DNA of 64,000 nucleotides from Micromonospora okii (GTDB taxonomy: Bacteria; Actinomycetota; Actinomycetes; Mycobacteriales; Micromonosporaceae): NCBI RefSeq assembly GCF_020884795.1, contig NZ_BBZF01000018.1, forward strand, positions 62,001 to 126,000, in the 5' to 3' direction. Below, piece after piece: positions 41,905 through 49,121 of this stretch (its first letter is position 1; the number at the start of each line of letters is the position of its first letter). The notes beneath the pieces are model-generated. The model ran no database searches and was not told the origin of the DNA. It worked only from the letters and a program-made list of their open reading frames with translations. Made by a program: the position numbers and the translations under genes.

Positions 41905-42581
41905 CCGGGGAGCCGCCCGCCCGGACCGGCCCCGGCGGCCCCGCCGCCGGGGCGGACGCCGCCCCGCCCCCGGCCCGTGCCCGGACGCGCCCCTGGCGCG
42001 ACCGCCTCGTGGCGCTGGCCTGGATGGCGCTCATCTGGTGCCTGCTCTGGGGCCGGTTCACCTGGGGCAACCTGGTCGCCGGGCTGCTGGTCGCCGCGGC
42101 CGTGCTGGTCTTCTTCCCGCTGCCGCCGGTGACCTTCGGCGGCCGGCTGCGCCCCCGGGCGCTGCTGGTGCTGCTGGGCCGGTTCCTCACCGAGCTGGTC
42201 GTCGCGAGCGCGCATGTGGCCTGGCTCGCCGTGCGGTTCGGCCACCGGCCCCGGGACGCGATCATCGCCGTACGGCTGCGCGTGCGCACCGACCTGAACC
42301 TGGCGCTCACGGCCGAGCTGATCTCCCTCGTGCCCGGCACCCTGATCATCGAGGTCGACCGGGACCGGGGCGTGCTCTACGTGCACGTGCTCGACGCCCG
42401 AGGGCCGGAGGACCTGGCCGCCAGCCGCCGCCGGGTCCTCGTCACCGAGGCCCGCCTGGTCCGGGCGATCGGCTCCCCGGCCGAACTCCGCCTCCTCGAC
42501 ACCCCCGCCCCGGCCGACCCCGGCCGTCCGGGTGGTTTCGCCGATGCCGTCCGTCCCGTCGACAGGGGGCCCGAGAAGTGA
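41901..42581 (+). CDS. mrpE: Mrp antiporter subunit E
   Basis: The 226-residue protein has a Pro/Ala-rich N-terminal tail of about 35 residues, then two or three membrane helices (ALAWMALIWCLLWGRFTWGN, LLVLLGRFLTELVVASAHVA). The MrpE signature ISLVPGTLIIEVDRDRGVLY is followed by a cytoplasmic tail. Its GTG overlaps the mrpD stop and its own stop overlaps mrpF. Confidence 0.93.
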   Translation: MTGEPPARTGPGGPAAGADAAPPPARARTRPWRDRLVALAWMALIWCLLWGRFTWGNLVAGLLVAAAVLVFFPLPPVTFGGRLRPRALLVLLGRFLTELVVASAHVAWLAVRFGHRPRDAIIAVRLRVRTDLNLALTAELISLVPGTLIIEVDRDRGVLYVHVLDARGPEDLAASRRRVLVTEARLVRAIGSPAELRLLDTPAPADPGRPGGFADAVRPVDRGPEK

Positions 42582-42841
42582 TCGTCGTCCTCGCCACCGC
42601 GCTGACCGTGCTCCTCTCGGTCACCGCGCTGCTCGCGCTCGTCCGGATGTACCGGGGGCCCTCGCTGCTGGACCGCGTCGTCGCGGCCGACGTCCTGCTC
42701 AACACCATGCTCGGGGCGGTCGGGGCGGAGGCGGCGGTCAACCGGCACGCGACCACCCTGCCCGTGCTCGTGGTGCTCTCCCTGCTCGGCTTCGTCGGCG
42801 CGGTGTCGCTGGCCCGCTTCGCGGCCCGGGAGGAACCGTGA
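42578..42841 (+). CDS. mrpF: Mrp antiporter subunit F
   Basis: The 87-residue protein has three membrane helices and the family motif RMYRGPSLLDRVVAADVL, followed by VVLSLLGFVGAVSLARF. The GTG start overlaps mrpE by 4 nt. Its stop overlaps the first GTG of the triplicated 60-bp units, an arrangement that mimics an operon junction. Confidence 0.94.
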   Translation: MIVVLATALTVLLSVTALLALVRMYRGPSLLDRVVAADVLLNTMLGAVGAEAAVNRHATTLPVLVVLSLLGFVGAVSLARFAAREEP

Positions 42842-43017
42842 GCGCGAGGAGTGAGCCGGTTCTGCGAGCCCCGCAGTCGCGAGCGAAGGGTGGCACCGTG
42901 AGCGCGAGGAGTGAGCCGGTGTTGCGAGCCCCGCAGTCGCGAAGGAAAGGCGGCATCGTGAGCGCGAGGAGTGAGCCGGTGTTGCGAGCCCCGCAGTCGC
43001 GAGCGAAGGGCGGCACC
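42838..43017 (+). repeat. Three tandem 60-bp units between mrpF and mrpG
   Basis: Units begin at 42838, 42898 and 42958, each opening GTGAGCGCGAGGAGTGAGCC. They are nearly identical: unit 1 differs by TTCTGCG for GTTGCG-type changes, and unit 2 by GAAGGAAAGG and CATC. Each contains a short hairpin (TGCG-AGCCC-CGCA) and an AAGG-type ribosome-binding sequence 8-10 nt before the next start codon. Period 60 equals 20 codons. Confidence 0.9.
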
Positions 43018-43023
43018 CCATGA
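42838..43023 (+). CDS. Repeat-encoded 61-residue linker ORF between mrpF and mrpG
   Basis: An open frame runs through all three 60-bp units. Its GTG overlaps the mrpF stop (GTGA) and its TGA overlaps the mrpG ATG (ATGA), exactly like the other junctions of this operon. The product would be three copies of SARSEPVLRAPQSRAKGGT with few changes: basic, without hydrophobic segments or a recognisable domain. In-frame GTGs at each unit start offer three initiation points. Its role may be to pass ribosomes from mrpF to mrpG rather than to make a functional peptide. Similar short Arg/Ser-rich ORFs occur, as I recall, elsewhere in Micromonosporaceae. Confidence 0.5.
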   Translation: MSARSEPVLRAPQSRAKGGTVSARSEPVLRAPQSRRKGGIVSARSEPVLRAPQSRAKGGTP

Positions 43024-43346
43024 CCTGGGGGGCGGTCGCCGACTGGGCGGGCGCGGCCTGCCTCGTGCTCGGCGGCCTGCTGAGCCTCGTCGCCGGCATC
43101 GGCGTGCTGCGTTTCCCCACCGTACTCGACCGGATGCACGCAGCCACCAAGCCGCAGGTGCTCGGCGTGCTGCTGCTGCTCGCCGGGGTGGCGCTGCGGC
43201 TGCGCACCCCGTCCGACATCGGCATGATCGTGCTGGTGGCGATCTTCCAGCTCGCCACCGCCCCGGTGGCGGCCCAGATGATCGGCCGCGCCGCGTACCG
43301 TTCGGGCCGGGTCGAGCGCCCCCTGGCCGACGCCGACCAGCGGTGA
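43020..43346 (+). CDS. mrpG: Mrp antiporter subunit G
   Basis: The 108-residue protein has three membrane helices and the MrpG hallmark GVLRFPTVLDRMHAATKPQV. ATG 43020 overlaps the stop of the repeat ORF, and GAAGG of the third repeat unit lies about 9 nt upstream as its ribosome-binding site. A hairpin terminator follows, closing the mrp operon. Confidence 0.94.
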   Translation: MTWGAVADWAGAACLVLGGLLSLVAGIGVLRFPTVLDRMHAATKPQVLGVLLLLAGVALRLRTPSDIGMIVLVAIFQLATAPVAAQMIGRAAYRSGRVERPLADADQR

Positions 43347-43399
43347 GCCGCGACCGGCCGCCGGATGGTGCGCGCGACCGGCGGTCGGATTCGCGGCTC
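43345..43399 (+). terminator. Terminator hairpin after the mrp operon
   Basis: GAGCCGCGA (43345-43353) pairs with TCGCGGCTC (43391-43399), with further pairing CCGCCGG/CCGGCGG inside. It begins at the mrpG stop codon and is followed by CTTTCCCTG. Confidence 0.65.
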
Positions 43400-43438
43400 C
43401 TTTCCCTGCTCGCTCAGCGGACGCACAGCCGGGCCCGA

Positions 43439-43444
43439 TAAAAT
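43439..43444 (+). promoter_or_regulatory. -10 element before the CNNM gene pair
   Basis: TAAAAT, unusually close to consensus for this genome, lies 7 nt before ATG 43452. A leaderless transcript starting with the small upstream ORF is therefore likely. Confidence 0.5.
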
Positions 43445-43451
43445 GGACCGC

Positions 43452-43553
43452 ATGATCGACTCTTCTGCCCAGGAGGGCAGCAGTAGCCAGCCGGGTCCTG
43501 CCCGGCGTTCTTCCTCCCCGACGACCACGGGAGCCCTGAGCGACCCGTGTTGA
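43452..43553 (+). CDS. Possible leaderless 33-residue leader peptide before the CNNM gene
   Basis: The frame starts at the first ATG after a good -10 and encodes a Ser/Pro/Thr-rich peptide (IDSSAQEGSSSQPGP, then RRSSSPTTTG). Its TGA at 43551 lies just inside the CNNM gene, whose GTG is at 43547, so the two overlap by 7 nt (GTGTTGA). The CNNM start has no good ribosome-binding site of its own, so translation of this leader could control it. Not a recognised family. Confidence 0.4.
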   Translation: MIDSSAQEGSSSQPGPARRSSSPTTTGALSDPC

Positions 43554-44920
43554 TCGTCGTAGGACTCGTTCTCATCATCCTTCTCACCGCCGCCACGGGC
43601 TACTTCGTCGCCCAGGAGTTCGGCTACGTCGCCGTGGACCGGGGGCGGCTCAAGCAGCTCGCCGACGACGGCGACCAGGCCGCCGCCCGGGCCCTGGAGG
43701 TGACCGGCCGGCTCTCGTTCATGCTCTCCGGCGCGCAGCTCGGCATCACGGTGACCGCACTGCTCGTCGGTTACGTCGCCGAGCCGTTCCTGGGCGCGGG
43801 GCTGGCCGAGCTGCTCGGCGTGAGCGGGGTCTCCACCGGGGTCGCCCTGCCGCTCTCCGTCGCGCTGGCCCTGGTCATCGCGACCGTCGTGCAGATGGTC
43901 CTCGGCGAGCTGGCCCCGAAGAACCTGGCCATCGCCCGCGCCGAGCCGCTGGCCCGTGGGCTGGCCCGGTCGACCCTGCTCTACCTGAAGGTCGCCGGGC
44001 CGGTGATCACCCTGTTCGACAAGGCCGCCGTGCGCCTGCTGCGCCGGGTCGGCATCGAGCCGATCGAGGAGCTGCCCAGCGGCGCCACCCCGCAGGACCT
44101 GGAACAGATCATCGCCGAGTCCCGCGAGGAGGGGCACCTCGACGCCGAGATGTCCGACCTGCTCGACCGGGGGCTCGACTTCCGGGAGCTGACGGCCGGG
44201 GAGGCCATGGTGCCCCGGGTCGACGTGCACACCGTCCGCGCGCACGAGCCGCTGAGCCGGGTGGTCGAGCTGCTCGACACGGGGCACTCCCGGTTCCCCG
44301 TACGGGGCACCGAGGGCGTCGACGACCTGGTCGGCGTCGTCGGCATCTCCGACGTGCTGGCGGTGCCCCCGGCCGAGCGCGCGACCACCCCGGTCAGCGC
44401 GGTGGCCGGACCCCCGCTGCTGGTGCCGGAGACGCTGCCGCTGCCGACGGTGCTGGACCGGCTCCGGGTCGGCCACCGGCAGCTCGCCTGCGTGGTCGAC
44501 GAGTACGGCGGCTTCGCCGGCGTGATCACGCTGGAGGACATCGCCGAGGAGCTGGTCGGCCCGATCCGCGACGAGGACGACCCGCCGGAGCGGGCGCCCG
44601 CCCGGCAGGACGACGGCTCCTGGGTGGTGCCGGCGCGCTGGCGCATCGACGAGGTCGCCGACAGCACCGGCATCGCCCTGCCCGAGGGCCCCGAGTACGA
44701 CACCCTCTCCGGGCTGGTCATGCGGGAGCTGGGCCGGGTCCCCGAGGTGGGGGACCGGCTGGAGATCGGCCTGGCGGCCGACGGGGAGACCGACGCGGAG
44801 TCGCGCGCCCTGGTCGAGGTGCTCGCGGTGGACCGGCACGTCGCCGACTCGGTCCGGCTCCGGCTCGCCGGGGCGACCGCCGGCACCCCGGCCCGTAGGC
44901 GGACGGGGGGGACGGCATGA
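43547..44920 (+). CDS. CNNM/CorC-type transmembrane protein with CBS pair (hemolysin C family)
   Basis: The 457-residue protein has a DUF21 membrane domain (FVAQEFGYVAVDRGRLKQLA, SFMLSGAQLGITVTALLVGY, VLGELAPKNLAIA). Two CBS motifs follow (about 200-330: GEAMVPRVDVHTVRAHEPLS, VVDEYGGFAGVITLEDIAEE), then a C-terminal transporter-associated domain. Relatives are Mg2+/Co2+ exporters or Mg2+ homeostasis factors. The stop overlaps the next gene as ATGA, and that gene is a paralogue, so the two may form a heterodimer. Confidence 0.9.
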   Translation: MLIVVGLVLIILLTAATGYFVAQEFGYVAVDRGRLKQLADDGDQAAARALEVTGRLSFMLSGAQLGITVTALLVGYVAEPFLGAGLAELLGVSGVSTGVALPLSVALALVIATVVQMVLGELAPKNLAIARAEPLARGLARSTLLYLKVAGPVITLFDKAAVRLLRRVGIEPIEELPSGATPQDLEQIIAESREEGHLDAEMSDLLDRGLDFRELTAGEAMVPRVDVHTVRAHEPLSRVVELLDTGHSRFPVRGTEGVDDLVGVVGISDVLAVPPAERATTPVSAVAGPPLLVPETLPLPTVLDRLRVGHRQLACVVDEYGGFAGVITLEDIAEELVGPIRDEDDPPERAPARQDDGSWVVPARWRIDEVADSTGIALPEGPEYDTLSGLVMRELGRVPEVGDRLEIGLAADGETDAESRALVEVLAVDRHVADSVRLRLAGATAGTPARRRTGGTA

Positions 44921-45984
44921 GTCCCGGCGTCGCCCTCTTCGTCTCCGTGGTGCTGCTGGCGCTGAACGCGTTCTTCGTGGCCGCCGAGTTCGCCCTGGTG
45001 GCCAGCAAGCGGTACCGGCTGGAACAGGCCGTCGCCACCGGCGGTGGCCGGGGCGCCCGCGCCGCCCTCGACGGCGTCCGCGAGCTGTCCCTGATGCTGG
45101 CCGGCGCGCAGCTCGGCATCACCCTGTGCACCCTGGGCCTGGGCGCGCTCGCCGAACCGGCGATCGAGGGCCTGCTCAGCCCGCTGCTGCACGCCGTCGG
45201 CCTGCCGGACGCGGCCAGCCACGTCGTGGCGCTGGTCTTCGCCCTGGCCCTGGTCACCTTCCTGCACCTGGTGGTCGGCGAGATGGCCCCGAAGTCGTGG
45301 GCGATCACCGACGCCGAGCGCTCGGCGACGCTGCTGGCGCTGCCGTTCCGGGCCTTCGCCCGGGTGGCCCGGCCGGTGCTGTCGCTGCTCAACGCCCTGG
45401 CCAACGCGATGCTGCGGCTGGTCCGGGTGAACCCCCAGGACCAACTGGCCCAGGTGCACGGCCCGGACGAGCTGCGCATCCTGCTGGAGCAGTCCCGCGA
45501 GCACGGGCTGCTCGGCGCGGAGCAGCACCAGATGCTCACCAGCATGTTGGAGTTGCAGGGCACCACGGTCGCCCAGGTGATGGAGCCCTTCGACCGGATC
45601 GTCACGGTCGGCCGGGACGACCCGGCGGACCGGGTCGAGCAGGTCTCCCGGGACAGCGGCCGGTCCCGGCTGGCCGTGCTGGACTCCGGCGGCGAGGTGT
45701 GCGGCCTGGTGCACGTCCGCGAGGCCGTGCGCGCCACCACCGCCGGCCGGTCGACCACGGCCGGCGAGCTGATGACCGACGCGTTCACCCTGCCGGCGGA
45801 GGCGTCGGTGACGGAGGCCGTGGCCGCGATGAAGGGCCGGCAGGCCCAGCTCGCCCTCGTCAGCAACGGCGGCGGCCCGACCCGTCCGATCGGCTTCGTC
45901 GCGCTGGAGGACCTGCTGGAGGAGGTCATCGGCGAGTTCGACGACGAGACCGACCCGGTGCCCCGGGGCCGCCGGATGCGCTGA
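44917..45984 (+). CDS. Second CNNM/CorC-type protein with CBS pair
   Basis: The 355-residue paralogue of the upstream gene keeps the DUF21 membrane domain (NAFFVAAEFALVASKRYRLE, LSLMLAGAQLGITLCTLGLG, VVGEMAPKSWAIT) and two CBS motifs (TVAQVMEPFDRIVTVGRDDP, PIGFVALEDLLEEVIGEFDD). It lacks the C-terminal transporter-associated domain. ATGA overlap with the first gene argues for a coupled pair. A strong hairpin follows. Confidence 0.9.
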   Translation: MSPGVALFVSVVLLALNAFFVAAEFALVASKRYRLEQAVATGGGRGARAALDGVRELSLMLAGAQLGITLCTLGLGALAEPAIEGLLSPLLHAVGLPDAASHVVALVFALALVTFLHLVVGEMAPKSWAITDAERSATLLALPFRAFARVARPVLSLLNALANAMLRLVRVNPQDQLAQVHGPDELRILLEQSREHGLLGAEQHQMLTSMLELQGTTVAQVMEPFDRIVTVGRDDPADRVEQVSRDSGRSRLAVLDSGGEVCGLVHVREAVRATTAGRSTTAGELMTDAFTLPAEASVTEAVAAMKGRQAQLALVSNGGGPTRPIGFVALEDLLEEVIGEFDDETDPVPRGRRMR

Positions 45985-45999
45985 CCGTCGCTCGTCCCC

Positions 46000-46046
46000 G
46001 GCCGCCGGCCCGCGACGCCCCCTCCGGGCGTCGTCGGCCGGCGGCC
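46000..46046 (+). terminator. Terminator hairpin after the CNNM pair
   Basis: Two 21-nt arms (46000-46020 and 46026-46046) pair with only two mismatches around a 5-nt loop; the core is GGCCGCCGGCC. Confidence 0.75.
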
Positions 46047-46143
46047 GTCGTCGTGGGGCCGTCGCGCCGGTCCGGCCGGGCGGGACTGTCCGGCCGGCGG
46101 GTGGGAAAGCCGTGCCACCACCGAGGGGTATGGAGGGAGCGCC

Positions 46144-47073
46144 GTGCGGCTGACCGGGGTGTCGCCGGAGTCCGGCTGGACGGGGCTGTCGGTGCGGACC
46201 ACGCTGCCCAACCCGAGCACCCGTCCGGGTCTGCGGCTGCCCGGCCGCGTCACGCTGCGCGCAGGGCGCGACGACGTACCAATTCGGCACGTCCGGCTGG
46301 GGTTGGTCAGCCAGGTCGAGCCCGAGGACCCGGGCGTGCCCCGCCGGCTCGTCCAGTTCCACGACGTGCCGGTCGCGGGGGCGTTCGTGGTGCCGGCGGG
46401 CCGGCGGCGGGCGGTGGACTTCGCGCTGCCGCTGCCCTGGGAGACCCCGGTGACGATGCTCGGCGGGGTGCCGCTGCTGAGCCTGCGGACGGGCCTGCGC
46501 ACCGAGGTGGCGGTGGACGTGGACCTCGACCAGGGCTCGATGGTGCCGGTCTTCGTCCACCCGCTCCCCACCCAGCAGCACGTCCTCGCCGCGCTGGACA
46601 CGCTCGGCTTCAGCCCGCGCCACGCGGGGTTGGTGTGGGGGCGACTGCCCGGGGTGGAGCAGGCCCTCCCGCTGCACCAGCGGCTCGGCTGGTGGGTCGC
46701 GCCGCTGTACGCGGGCCCGATCACCGAGCTGGAGGTGATCTTCGTGGCGAACGCGGCCGGCCTGGAGGTGATCCTCTGGGCCGACCGCCGGCTCTCCCTG
46801 GCCGGGGTCACCCACCAGAGCATCAGCCGGTTCCGGGTGTGGCACGCGGGAGCGGACCGGGCCGACTGGGTGGCCGTGGTGGACGGCTGGCTGCGGCACG
46901 CGATCAACCGGCACGCCGCCGCGGCGGCGCACAGCGACTGGTCGGCCCAGGTCACCGAGTCGGCGCACGTCAGCCGGCCGCCGGACGAGCCCGTCCGCCC
47001 CGGGTACGGCCTGGGCGGCACCGCGGGCGGCTCCGGCATCGGCGGCGGGGGCGGAGGCGGCGACGGCACCTGA
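46144..47073 (+). CDS. Spo0M-like sporulation-control protein
   Basis: The 309-residue protein has an arrestin-like beta-sandwich (residues 1-200) with RPGLRLPGRVTLRAGRDDVP, VPAGRRRAVDFALPLPWETP and LRTEVAVDVDLDQGS, matching the Spo0M family. The C-terminal part carries LGWWVAPLYAGPITELEVIF and a tail of mixed Gly residues. Spo0M proteins affect cell division and morphology by unknown means. The GTG start has AGGGAGC upstream. Confidence 0.85.
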   Translation: MRLTGVSPESGWTGLSVRTTLPNPSTRPGLRLPGRVTLRAGRDDVPIRHVRLGLVSQVEPEDPGVPRRLVQFHDVPVAGAFVVPAGRRRAVDFALPLPWETPVTMLGGVPLLSLRTGLRTEVAVDVDLDQGSMVPVFVHPLPTQQHVLAALDTLGFSPRHAGLVWGRLPGVEQALPLHQRLGWWVAPLYAGPITELEVIFVANAAGLEVILWADRRLSLAGVTHQSISRFRVWHAGADRADWVAVVDGWLRHAINRHAAAAAHSDWSAQVTESAHVSRPPDEPVRPGYGLGGTAGGSGIGGGGGGGDGT

Positions 47074-47122
47074 GCCGCCTCCGTCTCCGCCCCCGCCCTA
47101 CCTCCGCCGCCGCCTCCCCCCG

Positions 47123-47179
47123 TGGTGAGGAGGGCGCCCTTCTCTACCTCAGGCGTTGAGAAGGGGCCCTTCCTTACAG
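47123..47179. repeat. Second pair of AAGGGGCCCTT-type palindromic repeats
   Basis: Units at 47123-47147 (GGTGAGGAGGGCGCCCTTCT...) and 47154-47179 (CGTTGAGAAGGGGCCCTTCC...) are related to the pair at 11346-11400. The second unit runs into the stop codon of the LysE gene. The position between convergent genes suggests a terminator-like role. Confidence 0.65.
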
Positions 47180-47842
47180 CGAGGCGGTGGCGAGCTTGAC
47201 GCTGAATCCGAGGAACAGCGCGCCCACCCCGGTGCTCGCCCCGGCCGCCATCCGGCGGCGCTGCCGGAACTGCGCCGCCAGGAACGTCCCCGCGAAGATC
47301 AGCGCGGTCAGGTACAGCACGCTGGTCACCTGGGCGATCAGCCCGAGCAGCAGGAACGACAGCGCCGGCCAGGCGTACCCGGGGTCGACGAACTGGATGA
47401 AGAACGAGATGAAGAAGAGGATCGCCTTCGGGTTGAGCAGGCTGACCACGAGCGCCCGCCGGAACGGGCTGCGCAGCTCCGCCGGCTCCGCGGCGTCGAT
47501 CAGCCGCGGCGCGGTCGGGTCGTTGCGGTCGCGCCAGCGCCGCCACGCGCCGCGCAGCATCGTCAACCCCACCCAGCCCAGGTACGCCGCACCCGCGTAC
47601 TTCACGACGAGGAAGAGCGGCGGGTACGCCTTCAGCAGCGACGCCACCCCGGCGGCGGAGAGGATCATCAGCACCGCGTCGCCGAGGAAGACCCCGCCGG
47701 CGGCCCGGTAGCCGGCCCGCACCCCGCGCTTGGCGGCGGTGGAGAGCACGAAGAGCGAGTTCGGGCCGGGGAGGAGGACGATCGCCACGGTCCCCAGCAC
47801 ATATGTCCAGATGTCGGTGATGCCCAGCACGCCCGCCATCAT
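47174..47842 (-). CDS. LysE/LeuE-family amino acid exporter
   Basis: The 222-residue protein has six membrane helices and the family signature AIVLLPGPNSLFVLSTAAKR near residue 20, then AAYLGWVGLTMLRG and LNPKAILFFISFFIQFVDPG. The ending KVATASL-like sequence is in the form VKLATASL. LysE-type proteins export amino acids such as leucine, threonine or lysine; the substrate here is unknown. Its ATG overlaps the stop of the upstream FMN-barrel/GNAT gene (ATGA), so the two are co-translated. Confidence 0.9.
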   Translation of the reverse strand: MMAGVLGITDIWTYVLGTVAIVLLPGPNSLFVLSTAAKRGVRAGYRAAGGVFLGDAVLMILSAAGVASLLKAYPPLFLVVKYAGAAYLGWVGLTMLRGAWRRWRDRNDPTAPRLIDAAEPAELRSPFRRALVVSLLNPKAILFFISFFIQFVDPGYAWPALSFLLLGLIAQVTSVLYLTALIFAGTFLAAQFRQRRRMAAGASTGVGALFLGFSVKLATASL

Positions 47843-49083
47843 CGCGCCGGCGCCGCCGCCGGACGAAGCCGTTCCCGGAGCCTGGCCTGTGCCGTCGGCC
47901 ACTCGTCGATGGTCATCGAGTACTGGACGGTGTCCCGCCAGGAGCCGTCGGGGCGGAGGCGGTGCTTGCGCAGCACCCCCTCCCGGCCCGCGCCGAGCCG
48001 CTCGATGGCCCGCTGCGAGCGCTCGTTGCGGATGTCGGTGTGCCAGACCACCCGCGCCGCGCCCAGCTCCTCGAAGGCGTGGGTGAGCAGCAGCAGCTTG
48101 GCCTCGGTGTTGATCCCGCTCCGCCACCACGGCCGGCCCAGGTAGGTGTAGCCGATCGCCACCGCCCGCAGCGCCGGGTCGACCTCGTAGAAGGAGGTCG
48201 TGCCGACCACCGCGCCGGTGACGGCGCAGCGCTGCGCCCACGGCACCCGCTGGCCCCGGTGGTGTGCGGTCAGCGCCGTCTGGACCAGCTCGGCCGTCCC
48301 GGCGGGCTCGGTCGGCTGCCGGCTGATGGAGTCCCGCCACACCTCCGGGTCGGCCAGGGCGGCGTGCAACCCGTCGGTGTGCGCGAGGTCCAGCGGTTCG
48401 AGGACGACGTGCTCGCCGCGCAGCACCACCGGCTCCAGCCAGGGCGACCGGGGCGGGCGCAGGTACGCCGGCAGCGGCGCGGTCACCCCGGGGGCCGGCT
48501 CGGGCAGCCCGGCGGTCAGCGTCAGCGGCACCACCCCGGCCCAGTGCGGCAGGTCCAGGTCGGTCGGCTCGTCGCCGACCCCGCCGCTGCGGGCGCGGAC
48601 GGACACCTCGCGCAGCGGCAGCGCCAGGACCGCCGTCTCGGCCAGCTCCCGGCGGTTCGGCGGCCGGGCGTCCGCGCTGCGCCCGGCGGCCACCTTCTCC
48701 ACCAGGGCGGTCAGCGCGGCGGACTTCTCGCCCGGGTCGGTGACCAGGTGCGCGGTGCCGTGCGCCACCACCGACCGGTAGTTGGCGCTGTGGTGGAACT
48801 GGGAGCGGGCGTAGATCAGGCCGTCGAGCAGGGTCACCGCGACGCAGACCGGCAGGCCGTCGCCCCGGGCGGCGAGCAGCGGCCGGCTGCCGGTGGAGCC
48901 GTGCAGGTAGAGCGTGTCGCCGACCCGCACGTGCAGGGTGGGCAGCACCCGGGGCTCGCCGTCCACGACGAACCCGAGCGCGCAGTGGTAGGCCTCGTCG
49001 ATCACCGCGTGGGCGGCGGTGGGGTCGTGGCTCATCCGGTCGCGGAGGCGGGTGGCGGTGGTCCGGGGAGTGGAAGGGTACAT
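47839..49083 (-). CDS. FMN-binding split barrel fused to a GNAT acetyltransferase
   Basis: Residues about 15-200 form a pyridoxamine-5'-phosphate-oxidase-like split barrel (HCALGFVVDGEPRVLPTLHV, YLHGSTGSRPL, YRSVVAHGTAHLV). Residues about 235-400 form a RimJ/RimL-type GNAT domain (EHVVLEPLDLAHTDGLHAAL, VAIGYTYLGRPWWRSGINTE, NERSQRAIERLGAGREGVLR). Total 414 residues. AAGGTGG precedes the ATG by 8 nt. It is divergent from a PtsJ-like regulator and coupled to a LysE exporter, suggesting modification and export of one amine-type compound. Confidence 0.88.
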   Translation of the reverse strand: MYPSTPRTTATRLRDRMSHDPTAAHAVIDEAYHCALGFVVDGEPRVLPTLHVRVGDTLYLHGSTGSRPLLAARGDGLPVCVAVTLLDGLIYARSQFHHSANYRSVVAHGTAHLVTDPGEKSAALTALVEKVAAGRSADARPPNRRELAETAVLALPLREVSVRARSGGVGDEPTDLDLPHWAGVVPLTLTAGLPEPAPGVTAPLPAYLRPPRSPWLEPVVLRGEHVVLEPLDLAHTDGLHAALADPEVWRDSISRQPTEPAGTAELVQTALTAHHRGQRVPWAQRCAVTGAVVGTTSFYEVDPALRAVAIGYTYLGRPWWRSGINTEAKLLLLTHAFEELGAARVVWHTDIRNERSQRAIERLGAGREGVLRKHRLRPDGSWRDTVQYSMTIDEWPTAQARLRERLRPAAAPAR

Positions 49084-49097
49084 GCGACGGTCCACCT

Positions 49098-49112
49098 TTG
49101 TTCTAGTACAAT
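49098..49112. promoter_or_regulatory. Divergent promoter/operator between the FMN/GNAT gene and the MocR gene
   Basis: TTGTTCTAGTACAA (49098-49111) is a 14-bp palindrome with two mismatches, centred on CTAG. It overlaps TACAAT (49107-49112), the -10 of the MocR gene, 9 nt before its GTG. This is well placed for autoregulation. Confidence 0.55.
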
Positions 49113-49121
49113 GTTGCGTTT

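Noticed and set aside
42838..43017. CRISPR-like array
   Set aside because: The 60-bp units are directly adjacent with no variable spacers, and the period keeps a reading frame.
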